From: Candidatus Brevundimonas colombiensis
GTDB lineage: Bacteria; Pseudomonadota; Alphaproteobacteria; Caulobacterales; Caulobacteraceae
DNA: 64,000 bases
Assembly (NCBI GenBank): GCA_029202665.1
Contig: CP119326.1
Location: 2,542,001 to 2,606,000, forward strand
Reading direction: 5' to 3'
In this document: in pieces, positions 1-7,981 of the stretch
How the letters are laid out: the number at the start of each line of letters is the position of its first letter
Numbering within the stretch: the stretch's first letter is position 1
Program-made: the position numbers and the translations under genes
Notes under the pieces: generated by a model
What the model was told of the DNA's origin: nothing
The model's input: only the letters and a program-made list of their open reading frames with translations
The model's database searches: none

Positions 1-927
1 ATGAAGATCTGGAAACGCAGCATCGGCCTTGGGCTGGTTCTTGTCGCCGCCGCCGTGGCGGGCTGTTCGGAACGCGCAGACGCCCAATCTTCGCCCGCTC
101 CCGACGCCGCGGCCGAAGGCGCGCCCTATGTGTTGAAGGGCACCCAGGTCTGGACCGTGCCCGACCCGGTCTCCGGTCGAGATTACGAGGTGTTCGTCAG
201 TCTGCCCGCCAGCTACGAGACCCATCCCCAACGCCGCTATCCGGTCGTCTATGTCACCGACGCCGATTACGCCTTTCCGATCATCCGCCAGATCGCGCGG
301 CGCGTAAATCTGGATGGCCCGGTGATTGAGGAGTTCATCCTGGTGGGCCTGTCCTATTCGCGCGGCGACAGCGGTACGGTCAGTCGAAACCGCGACTACA
401 CACCGACATTGAACGGCCCCCATAGCGCCAGTTCAACACTCCACGGCCAAGGTCCTGCCTATCAGACCTATTTGAAGACCCAGGCCCTGCCCTTCGTCGA
501 AAGCCGCTTCCGCGTCGATCCCGCGCGCCGCGTGCTGATGGGCCACTCCTATGGCGGGCTGCTGGGCGCCCAGATTCTGTTCACGGACCCTGGCCTGTTC
601 CACGCCTATGTCCTGGGCAGTCCGTCCTTCTGGTACGACAAGCGCCACATGATGAGGATGGAGGCGGACTACGCCCGCACCCACCGCGACCTGCCCGCCG
701 ACATCTTCATGTATATCGGCGACTGGGAGGTCCCCGGTCCCGACCGGCGCAACACGTCCGGCGCCGATATGGTCGCCGATGTCCGCGCCATGGAGCGAAT
801 GTTGAAATCGCGGAACTATCCGCACCTGACAGTGCAATCCCTGGTCCTGCAGGACGAGGACCATCTGACCGTCGCCCCGGTCGGTTTCACGCGCGCCCTG
901 ACGGCGGTTCTACCCGCCCGTCCCTGA
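1..927 (+). CDS. Secreted alpha/beta-hydrolase esterase (lipoprotein)
   Basis: The 308-residue product begins with a lipoprotein signal: charged MKIWKR, a hydrophobic stretch and lipobox VAGC with the acylated Cys at 22. A low-complexity Ala/Pro linker follows, then an alpha/beta-hydrolase fold of the putative esterase (Esterase D/IroE) type. The nucleophile elbow GHSYGG places Ser183, and DEDH near the C-terminus supplies the likely catalytic His288. Family members hydrolyse esters, including siderophore or acyl esters; the substrate here cannot be read from sequence. It probably sits in the outer membrane or periplasm. The ATG is the first base of the window, so an upstream start or promoter cannot be judged. 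The stop lies 9 bases from the convergent hydroxylase gene. Confidence 0.85.
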   Translation: MKIWKRSIGLGLVLVAAAVAGCSERADAQSSPAPDAAAEGAPYVLKGTQVWTVPDPVSGRDYEVFVSLPASYETHPQRRYPVVYVTDADYAFPIIRQIARRVNLDGPVIEEFILVGLSYSRGDSGTVSRNRDYTPTLNGPHSASSTLHGQGPAYQTYLKTQALPFVESRFRVDPARRVLMGHSYGGLLGAQILFTDPGLFHAYVLGSPSFWYDKRHMMRMEADYARTHRDLPADIFMYIGDWEVPGPDRRNTSGADMVADVRAMERMLKSRNYPHLTVQSLVLQDEDHLTVAPVGFTRALTAVLPARP

Positions 928-936
928 CGCGCCGCC

Positions 937-2118
937 TTAGGCGGTCAGCATCCGCTTCACCACCGCCTTGAACGGCGCTGTCGCCTGACCGGCGCGCAGC
1001 ATCGCGCCGCGCGCCAGTCTGGCCGGCGGAGTCTCCTGGGTGAACAGGCGCACCAGGGCGTTTGTGCCTTGATAGAGCGGCCAACCGGCGAGCCGGTGTT
1101 GGTGTTGATAGCGCGCCAGCAGCCGTGCCGAACCGATGTCCCCGCCCGGCGCCCCGCGCACCACCTGGGCCAGGGTCTCCTGCCCGCGCAGACCCAGGTT
1201 GAAGCCGTGGGCGGTGACCGGATGCATCCCCACCGCCGCATCCCCGATCAGGGCGAAGCCTTCGCCAGCGAACTGGTGGCTCCAGGTCGTGGCCAGCGGA
1301 TAGGCGTGGCGGGCGCCGATCAGGGCCAGTCCGGTCAACCGCCCCTTCAAACGTCGCTCCATGGTCGCTGCAAAAGCCTCGGGCGATTGCGTCATCAGGT
1401 CGGCGATGGCCGGCGCCGCCAGGGTCGTGACCACCGATGACGTCCGCTGTTCGGGGTCCGAAACGGGCAACAGGGCGATGGTCTGGCCGTGGTCGAACCA
1501 TTCGGTCGCCACATGACCGTGCGCCTGATCGTGCCGCATCCGACAGACCATCATCGCCCGCCCCAGTCGATTGATCTCGGCCCCCACGCCCAGCTGTTCG
1601 CGCATAAAGGAGAAGCGCGAATCGGCCGCCACGATCAGATCGGCCCGGATCGTCGTCCCATCGTCCAGCGTCAGCCGCCCGCGCGGTCGCGACGGCTGGA
1701 TGCGACAGTCCGCCACCCGTCGCCCGGCCAGCAGGCGCACGCCCGCCTGCCCACAGACGATCTCGAACAGCGCCCGCCGGATCAGGTGATTGGGGATCAG
1801 CACGCCCAGCCGATCCACATCGCCCGCGCCAAACGTCAGGGCGAAGGGCGAACCGCCGTCCAGCACCCGCGCCTGACGCAGGTCCGAGATGTGATCCGCC
1901 GGTATCCGGTCCCACACGCCCATCGTCTTCAGCAGGCGCATCGAATGATGCGTCAGGGCGATCTCCCGCCCGTCGAACGCCGGATCGCGCAGGCTCGCCT
2001 CGTCCTGCCCCTCGATCAGGGCGACGGAAAATCCCGCCCCCGCCAGAGACCGGACGAAGGCCAGGCCCGCAGGTCCCGCTCCGACTACCGCGATATCGAA
2101 CGTCAGATCCTGGCTCAT
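937..2118 (-). CDS. FAD-dependent UbiH/COQ6-type monooxygenase
   Basis: This 393-residue flavoprotein hydroxylase has the N-terminal Rossmann motif VVGAGPAGLAF, the GREIALTHHS segment seen in ubiquinone-ring hydroxylases, and a second FAD motif IGDAAVGMHPVTAHGFNLGL. The family hydroxylates the polyprenylated benzoquinone ring during ubiquinone synthesis. The short length and the ALTHHS and AHGFNLGLRG segments resemble the UbiM branch found in alphaproteobacteria, but UbiH, UbiF and UbiL are close relatives and I cannot separate them by eye, so no symbol is given. It lies 61 bases downstream of the GDPD gene on the same strand and could be cotranscribed. The ATG is preceded by purine-rich CAGGAACGCAGGG. 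It should act at the inner membrane face. Confidence 0.85.
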   Translation of the reverse strand: MSQDLTFDIAVVGAGPAGLAFVRSLAGAGFSVALIEGQDEASLRDPAFDGREIALTHHSMRLLKTMGVWDRIPADHISDLRQARVLDGGSPFALTFGAGDVDRLGVLIPNHLIRRALFEIVCGQAGVRLLAGRRVADCRIQPSRPRGRLTLDDGTTIRADLIVAADSRFSFMREQLGVGAEINRLGRAMMVCRMRHDQAHGHVATEWFDHGQTIALLPVSDPEQRTSSVVTTLAAPAIADLMTQSPEAFAATMERRLKGRLTGLALIGARHAYPLATTWSHQFAGEGFALIGDAAVGMHPVTAHGFNLGLRGQETLAQVVRGAPGGDIGSARLLARYQHQHRLAGWPLYQGTNALVRLFTQETPPARLARGAMLRAGQATAPFKAVVKRMLTA

Positions 2119-2179
2119 CCCTGCGTTCCTGCCCGATTGCGAAGCCCTCGCCCTTGATGCAGCGCAAACCCCATCGACG

Positions 2180-3112
2180 TCAGCGCGGGCGCGGACAGGT
2201 CGCCGCCTTGGCCACCTCGGCGCCCAAGACCGACTTAACCGCCAGCGGCGTGTCGGTGGCGATCACCGTCACCCCCTGGCGCGCCAGGTCGCGATATTCC
2301 GACACGTCGCCGTCGGCCGCATATCGGTCGTCGCGCCGCACGCCCTCGGCGCCCAGGGTCCCGAACTGAACCTCAACCCCAGCCTCGCGCAAGGCCCGCC
2401 ACAGCGCCGGCCTTTCCTCGCGCGTGCCGGTCCAGGCCAGGATTTGCGGTGCGTTCAGCCCGCGCAAGTCCGACACGCTGCTGAGGCCCGCTGAAATCAT
2501 CATCTCGGGCGCCATCGCCGCCACCGCGCGCGCGTCGGCGTCATTGTACGTAATCAGGATGACGCGGTTCGCGGCGCCTGACCGCCGCACTTGGTCGATC
2601 ACCGCACGCGCCAGATCGACAGTCGCGCCGCCCTCTGCCGGTTTCAGGTCGATGCTGGCGATGGCGCCCACGCGACCGGCGGCGTCCAGCGCCTCGCCCA
2701 GGGTCGGCGGCGCTGCGCGGGTCAGGGCGCCGTTCGACGCCTTCAGTCTCGCCCGTTTCACCTGGGATAGCGTCAGGTCCATGACCCGCCCGCGCCCTGT
2801 GGTCGTTCGGTCCATGGTCTCGTCATGCATCAACACAAGATGGCCGTCCTTCGTCAGCGCCGCGTCCAGCTCCAGGATCGCATTGGGGATCGCTCGTCCT
2901 GTCGCCTCGATGGCGGCGATGGAGTTTTCCGGCTGATCCGGCGCCGAAACCGCCCGGTGCGCCGAGATCGCCACGCCGCCGTCGCGCACACAGTCGAAAT
3001 AGGCCGCCATGGCTGGCTCTGCGACCGACGGCGCGGCCGGCGCCGGCGCGCCGACGCAGGCGGTCGTGGACATCAGCATGACGACGGCGGCGACAGTCGG
3101 GATTTGGCGCAT
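2180..3112 (-). CDS. Glycerophosphodiester phosphodiesterase lipoprotein
   Basis: A 310-residue protein is predicted from the ATG at 3112, which follows GGAGAG by a few bases. The reading frame continues upstream to 3514, but that part is antisense to plsY and lacks a signal peptide. The N-terminus is a lipoprotein signal ending STTAC (Cys19). The GDPD TIM barrel shows AHRA near the start, then ILELDAALTKDGHLVLMHDETMDRTT, which carries the Glu, Asp and His of the metal and catalytic site, and a late IATDTP segment. The enzyme splits glycerophosphodiesters such as glycerophosphocholine into glycerol-3-phosphate and an alcohol. A periplasmic, lipid-anchored location is inferred. It is divergent from plsY, whose product consumes glycerol-3-phosphate; the functional link is only suggestive. 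Confidence 0.88.
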   Translation of the reverse strand: MRQIPTVAAVVMLMSTTACVGAPAPAAPSVAEPAMAAYFDCVRDGGVAISAHRAVSAPDQPENSIAAIEATGRAIPNAILELDAALTKDGHLVLMHDETMDRTTTGRGRVMDLTLSQVKRARLKASNGALTRAAPPTLGEALDAAGRVGAIASIDLKPAEGGATVDLARAVIDQVRRSGAANRVILITYNDADARAVAAMAPEMMISAGLSSVSDLRGLNAPQILAWTGTREERPALWRALREAGVEVQFGTLGAEGVRRDDRYAADGDVSEYRDLARQGVTVIATDTPLAVKSVLGAEVAKAATCPRPR

Positions 3113-3239
3113 CGAACTCTCCGGCAAGGCGGGCGGACCAGACGCGGCGCAGATCGTCGGGTCAAGAGGTCGGATCGCCCTTGCTCCGCGCCGGCCGCCG
3201 ACGCATTTTGCCGCAACGACACGCGGGGAGCGAATCAAA

Positions 3240-3878
3240 GTGCACGATCTGGCGAGCCCAGCGGTGGGAACCTTGGCGCTGGTCGCCTTGGGCGGATATC
3301 TGCTCGGCTCCATTCCGTTCGGCGTGGTGATCACCCGCGCGGCCGGCGCCGGCGACGTGCGCAATATTGGGTCGGGCAATATCGGCGCGACGAACGTGCT
3401 GCGCACCGGCCGCAAGGACCTGGCCCTGGCCACCCTGTTGCTGGATGCGGGCAAGGGCGCCGCCGCCTTGCTGATCGCCCGGCATCTGTTCGATAGCGAA
3501 CTGGCCGGCGCCATCGCCGGCGGCGCGGCCTTCCTGGGTCACCTGTTTCCTGTCTGGCTGGGCTTCAAGGGCGGAAAGGGCGTCGCGACGTTCTATGGCC
3601 TGTTGCTCGCCGCCGCCTGGCCCCTGGGGCTGATGGCCGGAGCCGTCTGGCTGCTCTCGGCCTTTCTTTTCCGTTATTCGTCGCTGGCCGCCCTGATCTC
3701 GTCGGCCAGCGCGCCGCTGCTGGCTCTTCTGCCCCTGGCGGCTGTGGGCCTGCCGGTCGGCGCGCCGGTCCTATTTCTCACCGTCTTCGCCGCCGTGCTG
3801 ATCTGGGTGCGCCACCACCAGAACATCGCGCGGCTGTTGAAGGGCGAGGAACCACGCATCGGGGCCAAGAAGGCGTGA
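3240..3878 (+). CDS. plsY: Glycerol-3-phosphate acyltransferase PlsY
   Basis: PlsY transfers the acyl group of acyl-phosphate to glycerol-3-phosphate, the first step of phosphatidic acid synthesis, in the inner membrane. I place the start at the GTG at 3240, after GGGGAG, giving 212 residues, the usual family size; the open frame extends further upstream but would add residues antisense to the GDPD gene. Signature segments are GYLLGSIPFGVVITR in the first membrane helix, NIGSGNIGATNVLR with the conserved Asn/Gly loop, and HLFPVWLGFKGGKGVATFYG. About five hydrophobic helices can be counted. The stop overlaps the GTG of dprA by 4 bases, so the two genes are probably translationally coupled, a pairing common in Proteobacteria. 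Confidence 0.95.
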   Translation: MHDLASPAVGTLALVALGGYLLGSIPFGVVITRAAGAGDVRNIGSGNIGATNVLRTGRKDLALATLLLDAGKGAAALLIARHLFDSELAGAIAGGAAFLGHLFPVWLGFKGGKGVATFYGLLLAAAWPLGLMAGAVWLLSAFLFRYSSLAALISSASAPLLALLPLAAVGLPVGAPVLFLTVFAAVLIWVRHHQNIARLLKGEEPRIGAKKA

Positions 3879-4948
3879 GCCTGGCGCCGGCCGAACGGTT
3901 CGCTCGGCTGCGGCTGGCCCGCACCGACCGCATCGGCCCCGTCGCCTTCACGCAGCTTATGGCGCGCTACGGCTCGGCCCTCGCCGCCCTCGACGTCCTG
4001 CCCGGCCTGGTTCGCAAGTCCGGCGCCGCCTCTGCGCCGCCGCCCGTCGAGGCGGTCGAGCGCGAACTGGCCGCCGGCGACGTGCTCGGCGCGCGCCTGT
4101 TGGTTCTTGGTGATGCCGACTACCCCGAAATGCTGGCGGCGCTCGATCTGCCGCCGCCGATCCTGTGGACGCGCGGCGACGCCGGACTGCTGAGCCGCCC
4201 CTGCGTCGCCATCGTGGGGGCGCGCATCGCCTCGGCGGGCGGCCAACGGATCGCGCGCGGCCTGGCCCAACAGTTGGGTTTGGCGGGCCATGTCGTGGTC
4301 TCCGGCATGGCCCGCGGGATCGACGCCGCAGCCCACGAGGGCAGCCTGTCGACGGGGACCGTCGCAGTCTTGGGCGGCGGGGTGAACGACATCTACCCAT
4401 CCGAACACGCCGACCTCTATGCCCGCCTGACCGAGCGCGGCTGCGTCGTCTCCGAAAGCCCTGTCGGCGCCCGCGCCCAGGCGCGCGACTTCCCCCGCCG
4501 AAACCGGATCATCTCGGGTCTGTCGCGCGGCGTGGTGGTGGTGGAGGCCGAGATTCGCTCCGGCTCTCTGATCACCGCGCGTCTTGCCGCCGAACAGGGT
4601 CGCGACGTCTTCGCGGTGCCCGGCTCGCCGCTGGACCCCCGCGCCCGCGGGCCCAATGAACTGCTGCGTCAGGGCGCCATCCTCTGCGAGGGGATTGAGG
4701 ACATCGAACGCGCGTTCAACACCTTGCGCACCCTGCGCGAGCCGCCTTCCGAACCCCTGCGCTTCGACGACGAGTTGGATCAGGCCTTCCTGGAGCGGGT
4801 CGCCGCCCTGCTTTCGCCCACGCCCGCGCCGCGCGACGAGATCGCCCGCGCCCTGAACGCCCCGGCGGCCCAGGTCGCCGCCGCCCTTCTGGAACTCAGC
4901 CTTGTCGGCCGCGCCGAATTGCTGCCCGGCGGCCTGGCGTCGCTTTAA
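3875..4948 (+). CDS. dprA: DNA-processing protein DprA
   Basis: DprA binds incoming single-stranded DNA during natural transformation and loads RecA. The 357-residue protein has an N-terminal helical domain (about 1-65), the SMF Rossmann fold with VAIVGAR, GMARGIDAAAH (from residue 144), FPRRNRIISGLSRGVVVVEA and RSGSLITARLAAEQGRDVFAVPG, and a C-terminal winged helix (about 295-357). It starts with GTG inside the GTGA overlap with plsY. The stop codon is shared with a convergent small gene through the palindrome TTAA. Presence of dprA alone does not prove competence; no com genes are in the window. Confidence 0.95.
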   Translation: MSLAPAERFARLRLARTDRIGPVAFTQLMARYGSALAALDVLPGLVRKSGAASAPPPVEAVERELAAGDVLGARLLVLGDADYPEMLAALDLPPPILWTRGDAGLLSRPCVAIVGARIASAGGQRIARGLAQQLGLAGHVVVSGMARGIDAAAHEGSLSTGTVAVLGGGVNDIYPSEHADLYARLTERGCVVSESPVGARAQARDFPRRNRIISGLSRGVVVVEAEIRSGSLITARLAAEQGRDVFAVPGSPLDPRARGPNELLRQGAILCEGIEDIERAFNTLRTLREPPSEPLRFDDELDQAFLERVAALLSPTPAPRDEIARALNAPAAQVAAALLELSLVGRAELLPGGLASL

Positions 4949-5157
4949 GCCTGCCTGATATCGCCCAAGGAGGTCGGCAGGGCCGCCGCGTCGGCGGCTT
5001 CCTCCAACAATCCCGCCAGGCGGCCGTCGCCTTCCTCACGCGCCATCCGCGCCATTTCCAGCGCCATGGCCCCGATGTATTCCCGCGTCGGGAAGGCGCC
5101 CGCCTCGATGTCGTTCTGATCATCCGGCGCAGCCGCCGTTTCTCTCGCGCTGGCCAT
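4945..5157 (-). CDS. Hypothetical 70-residue acidic helical protein
   Basis: I do not recognise a family. The predicted 70 residues start MASARETAAA and are rich in Ala and Glu, with a likely amphipathic helix around EYIGAMALEMARMAREEG and a second helix LAGLLEEAADAAA. No signal peptide or membrane segment is present. The ATG at 5157 has an excellent GGAGG five bases upstream, better than a possible GTG eight codons earlier. A candidate promoter sits at 5182-5209. Its stop overlaps the dprA stop tail to tail. Good signals at both ends support a real gene of unknown, probably cytoplasmic, function. Confidence 0.65.
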   Translation of the reverse strand: MASARETAAAPDDQNDIEAGAFPTREYIGAMALEMARMAREEGDGRLAGLLEEAADAAALPTSLGDIRQA

Positions 5158-5181
5158 GATCGCCTCCGTTAAACCGACCAC

Positions 5182-5209
5182 AATCTAACCGAGCGAAGAC
5201 AAAATACAA
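5182..5209 (-). promoter_or_regulatory. Candidate sigma-70 promoter of the 70-residue gene
   Basis: On the minus strand TTGTAT (5209-5204) and TAGATT (5187-5182) are separated by 16 bases. This resembles a vegetative promoter and lies about 25-50 bases upstream of the ATG at 5157. It is a pattern match only. Confidence 0.4.
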
Positions 5210-5295
5210 CTACCTATGGCTGTAAGGCGATCAGGCCGATTGACTCACGGCTCCGCTCCAACCACGTTCGCGCCCCTTCCCGAGACCGGACCGAT

Positions 5296-7926
5296 ATGAA
5301 CCTCGTCATCGTCGAGAGCCCCGCAAAGGCCAAGACCATCAACAAGTATCTGGGCACGGGCTATGAGGTCCTGGCCTCGTACGGCCACGTCCGCGACCTG
5401 CCGTCCAAGGATGGCTCGGTCCTGCCCGACGACGACTTCTCCATGCACTGGGAGGCGGACGCCAAGGGCGCCAAACGCCTGTCCGAAATCGCCGAGGCCG
5501 CCAAGCGCGCCGACCGCGTCATCCTGGCGACCGACCCCGACCGCGAAGGTGAAGCGATCAGCTGGCACGTTCTGGAAGTGCTGAACAAGAAGAAGGTGCT
5601 GAAGGACACGCACGTCGAGCGTGTCACCTTCAACGCCATCACCAAATCCGCCGTGCTGGACGCCATGGCCAACCCGCGCCAGATCGACATGGAGTTGGTC
5701 GAGGCTTACCTGGCCCGTCGCGCGCTGGACTATCTGGTGGGCTTCACTCTGTCGCCTGTGCTGTGGCGCAAGCTGCCTGGCGCGCGCTCGGCCGGGCGGG
5801 TGCAGTCGGTCGCCCTTCGCATCGTCGTCGATCGCGAAATGGAGATCGAGAAGTTCAAGCCTCAGGAATACTGGTCCATCGAGGCCGACCTGAACGCCGA
5901 CAGCCCGCCCTTCACCGCCCGTCTGGTCAAGCACGCCGGCAAGCGCGTGCAGCGTCTGGACATCAAGGACGAGGCGACCGCCGACGCCGCCCGCGCCGCC
6001 ATCAAGGCCGGCGACTTCACCATCAACTCGGTCGAGAAGAAGCCGGTCCGGCGCAATCCGGCGCCGCCCTTCACCACCTCGACCCTGCAACAGGAAGCCT
6101 CGCGCAAGCTGGGTTTCACCGCCCAGCGCACCATGCAGGCGGCGCAGAAACTGTATGAGGGCGTCGACGAGACCGGCGGCCTGATCACCTATATGCGGAC
6201 CGACGGCGTCTCGGTCAGCCCCGAGGGCCTGGCTCAGGCCCGTGAGGTCATCGGCAAGGAATATGGCCCCGCCTATGTCCCGTCCGAGCCGCGCTTCTAC
6301 AAGGTCAAGGCCAAGAACGCTCAGGAAGCGCACGAAGCGATCCGGCCCACCAATATCGCCCGTCTGCCTGAATCCGTGCGGCTCGATTCGGACCTACAGC
6401 GTCTGTACGAGCTGATCTGGAAGCGGATGGTCGCTTCGCAGATGGAGGCCGCGCGTCTGGACCGCACCACGGTCGAGATCGAAACCCCCGACGGCCAGAC
6501 CGGCCTGCGCGCCACCGGCCAGGTGGTCACCTTCGACGGCTTCCTGGCCGTCTATGAGGAAGGCCGCGACGAGAACCAGAAGGGCGCTGAAGGCGACGAG
6601 GGCGAGGACGACGCCAGCCGCCTGCCCGCCCTGAAGGAAGGCGCCAAGGCCAAGGTCGACGCCATCCGCACCGACCAGCATTTCACCGAACCGCCCCCGC
6701 GCTATTCCGAAGCAACCCTGGTCAAGAAGCTGGAAGAACTGGGCATCGGCCGCCCGTCGACCTATGCCTCGACCCTGTCGACGCTACGCGACCGCGAATA
6801 TGTCCGCGTCGACAAGAACCGCTTCTATCCCGAGGATAAGGGACGGCTGGTCACGGCCTTCCTGGAGCAGTTCTTCGCCAAATGGGTCGAATACGACTTC
6901 ACCGCCGCGTTGGAGACACGTCTGGATGAGGTGTCGGCCGGCGACCTGAACTGGAAGGTGCTGCTGCGCGAGTTCTGGCAGGACTTCCACGCCGCGACGC
7001 AGGCCGCAGGGGAACTGCGCACTACCGCCATTCTGGACGCCCTGAACGAAAGCCTGGGCGCCCACATCTTCCCGGACAAGGGCGACGGTTCGGACCCGCG
7101 CAAATGCCCCCTGTGCCATCAGGGCCAGCTCAGCCTGAAGACCAGCCGTTTCGGCGCCTTCATCGGTTGCTCGCGCTATCCTGAGTGCAAATACACCCGC
7201 CCCGTCGCGAGCCCTTCGGCCGAGGATGGATCGGCGGAAAGCGGCGACCGCGAACTGGGCGTCGACCCGGCGACCGGCCAGCCGGTGCAGCTGAAGATCG
7301 GCCGCTTCGGCCCCTATATCGAAATCACCCCGCCGGACGGGGAAAAGCCCAAACGCTCGTCCCTGCCCAAGGGCTGGTCGCCCGCCTCGCTTACTCTGGA
7401 TCAGGCTCTGCGCCTTCTGGCCCTGCCGCGCGAGGTCGGGGTCCACCCCGAGGACGGCAAGATGATCACGGCCGGCCTGGGCCGTTACGGACCCTTCGTC
7501 CTGCACGCCGGCACCTACGCCAACGTCTCGGACATCGACGAAGTGTTCGAGGTCGGCCTGAACCGCGCCGTCGCCCTGCTGGCCGAAAAACGCGCCGGTC
7601 GCTCCGGTCGCGGTTCCGCCGCCGCCCCGCTGAAGGACCTGGGGGCCCACCCGGAAACGGGCGAGCCGATCCACGTCATGGCCGGCCGCTTCGGCCCCTA
7701 CGTCAAGTCCGGCAAGATCAACGCCACCCTGCCCAAGGGAACCGCGCCGGAAGACCTGACGCTGGAAGACGCCCTGCCCCTGCTGGCCGCCAAGGCCGGC
7801 GCCGCGCCCAAGAAGAAGGCTCCGGCCGCCAAGAAGGCCGCCGCGCCGAAAAAGGCTGCGGCGAAGAAGCCTGCCGCCAAGAAGTCGCCAGCCAAAAAGG
7901 CCGCCAAGCCCAGGACCGAAGACTGA
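5296..7926 (+). CDS. topA: DNA topoisomerase I
   Basis: Type IA topoisomerase that relaxes negative supercoils. The 876-residue protein opens with the Toprim domain (MNLVIVESPAKAKTI; DPDREGEAISWH carries acidic metal ligands). The catalytic tyrosine is in YMRTDG at residue 299. One C4 zinc ribbon is visible (Cys604, 607, 625, 631), followed by three repeats built around GRFGPYI, GRYGPFV and GRFGPYV, as in the C-terminal domains of alphaproteobacterial TopA. The last 40 or so residues are almost only Lys, Ala and Pro, a histone-H1-like tail likely to bind DNA. An acidic insertion (GAEGDEGEDDAS, about 433-445) interrupts the core. It is a single gene with about 140 bases of upstream spacer. Confidence 0.97.
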   Translation: MNLVIVESPAKAKTINKYLGTGYEVLASYGHVRDLPSKDGSVLPDDDFSMHWEADAKGAKRLSEIAEAAKRADRVILATDPDREGEAISWHVLEVLNKKKVLKDTHVERVTFNAITKSAVLDAMANPRQIDMELVEAYLARRALDYLVGFTLSPVLWRKLPGARSAGRVQSVALRIVVDREMEIEKFKPQEYWSIEADLNADSPPFTARLVKHAGKRVQRLDIKDEATADAARAAIKAGDFTINSVEKKPVRRNPAPPFTTSTLQQEASRKLGFTAQRTMQAAQKLYEGVDETGGLITYMRTDGVSVSPEGLAQAREVIGKEYGPAYVPSEPRFYKVKAKNAQEAHEAIRPTNIARLPESVRLDSDLQRLYELIWKRMVASQMEAARLDRTTVEIETPDGQTGLRATGQVVTFDGFLAVYEEGRDENQKGAEGDEGEDDASRLPALKEGAKAKVDAIRTDQHFTEPPPRYSEATLVKKLEELGIGRPSTYASTLSTLRDREYVRVDKNRFYPEDKGRLVTAFLEQFFAKWVEYDFTAALETRLDEVSAGDLNWKVLLREFWQDFHAATQAAGELRTTAILDALNESLGAHIFPDKGDGSDPRKCPLCHQGQLSLKTSRFGAFIGCSRYPECKYTRPVASPSAEDGSAESGDRELGVDPATGQPVQLKIGRFGPYIEITPPDGEKPKRSSLPKGWSPASLTLDQALRLLALPREVGVHPEDGKMITAGLGRYGPFVLHAGTYANVSDIDEVFEVGLNRAVALLAEKRAGRSGRGSAAAPLKDLGAHPETGEPIHVMAGRFGPYVKSGKINATLPKGTAPEDLTLEDALPLLAAKAGAAPKKKAPAAKKAAAPKKAAAKKPAAKKSPAKKAAKPRTED

Positions 7927-7939
7927 TCCGTCATCGCCT

Positions 7940-7960
7940 TTCCGTCGCGCCGTGACGGAA
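7940..7960. terminator. Weak hairpin between topA and MFS gene
   Basis: TTCCGTC (7940-7946) pairs with GACGGAA (7954-7960), and flanking CC/GG extend the stem with one bulge. It lies between two convergent stops and could end both transcripts, but no T-run follows on either strand. Confidence 0.35.
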
Positions 7961-7981
7961 GGGCGAACTCGGCCCTTTGGA

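Noticed and set aside
5245..6333. Antisense frame over topA
   Set aside because: Shadow of the topA frame with no motif.
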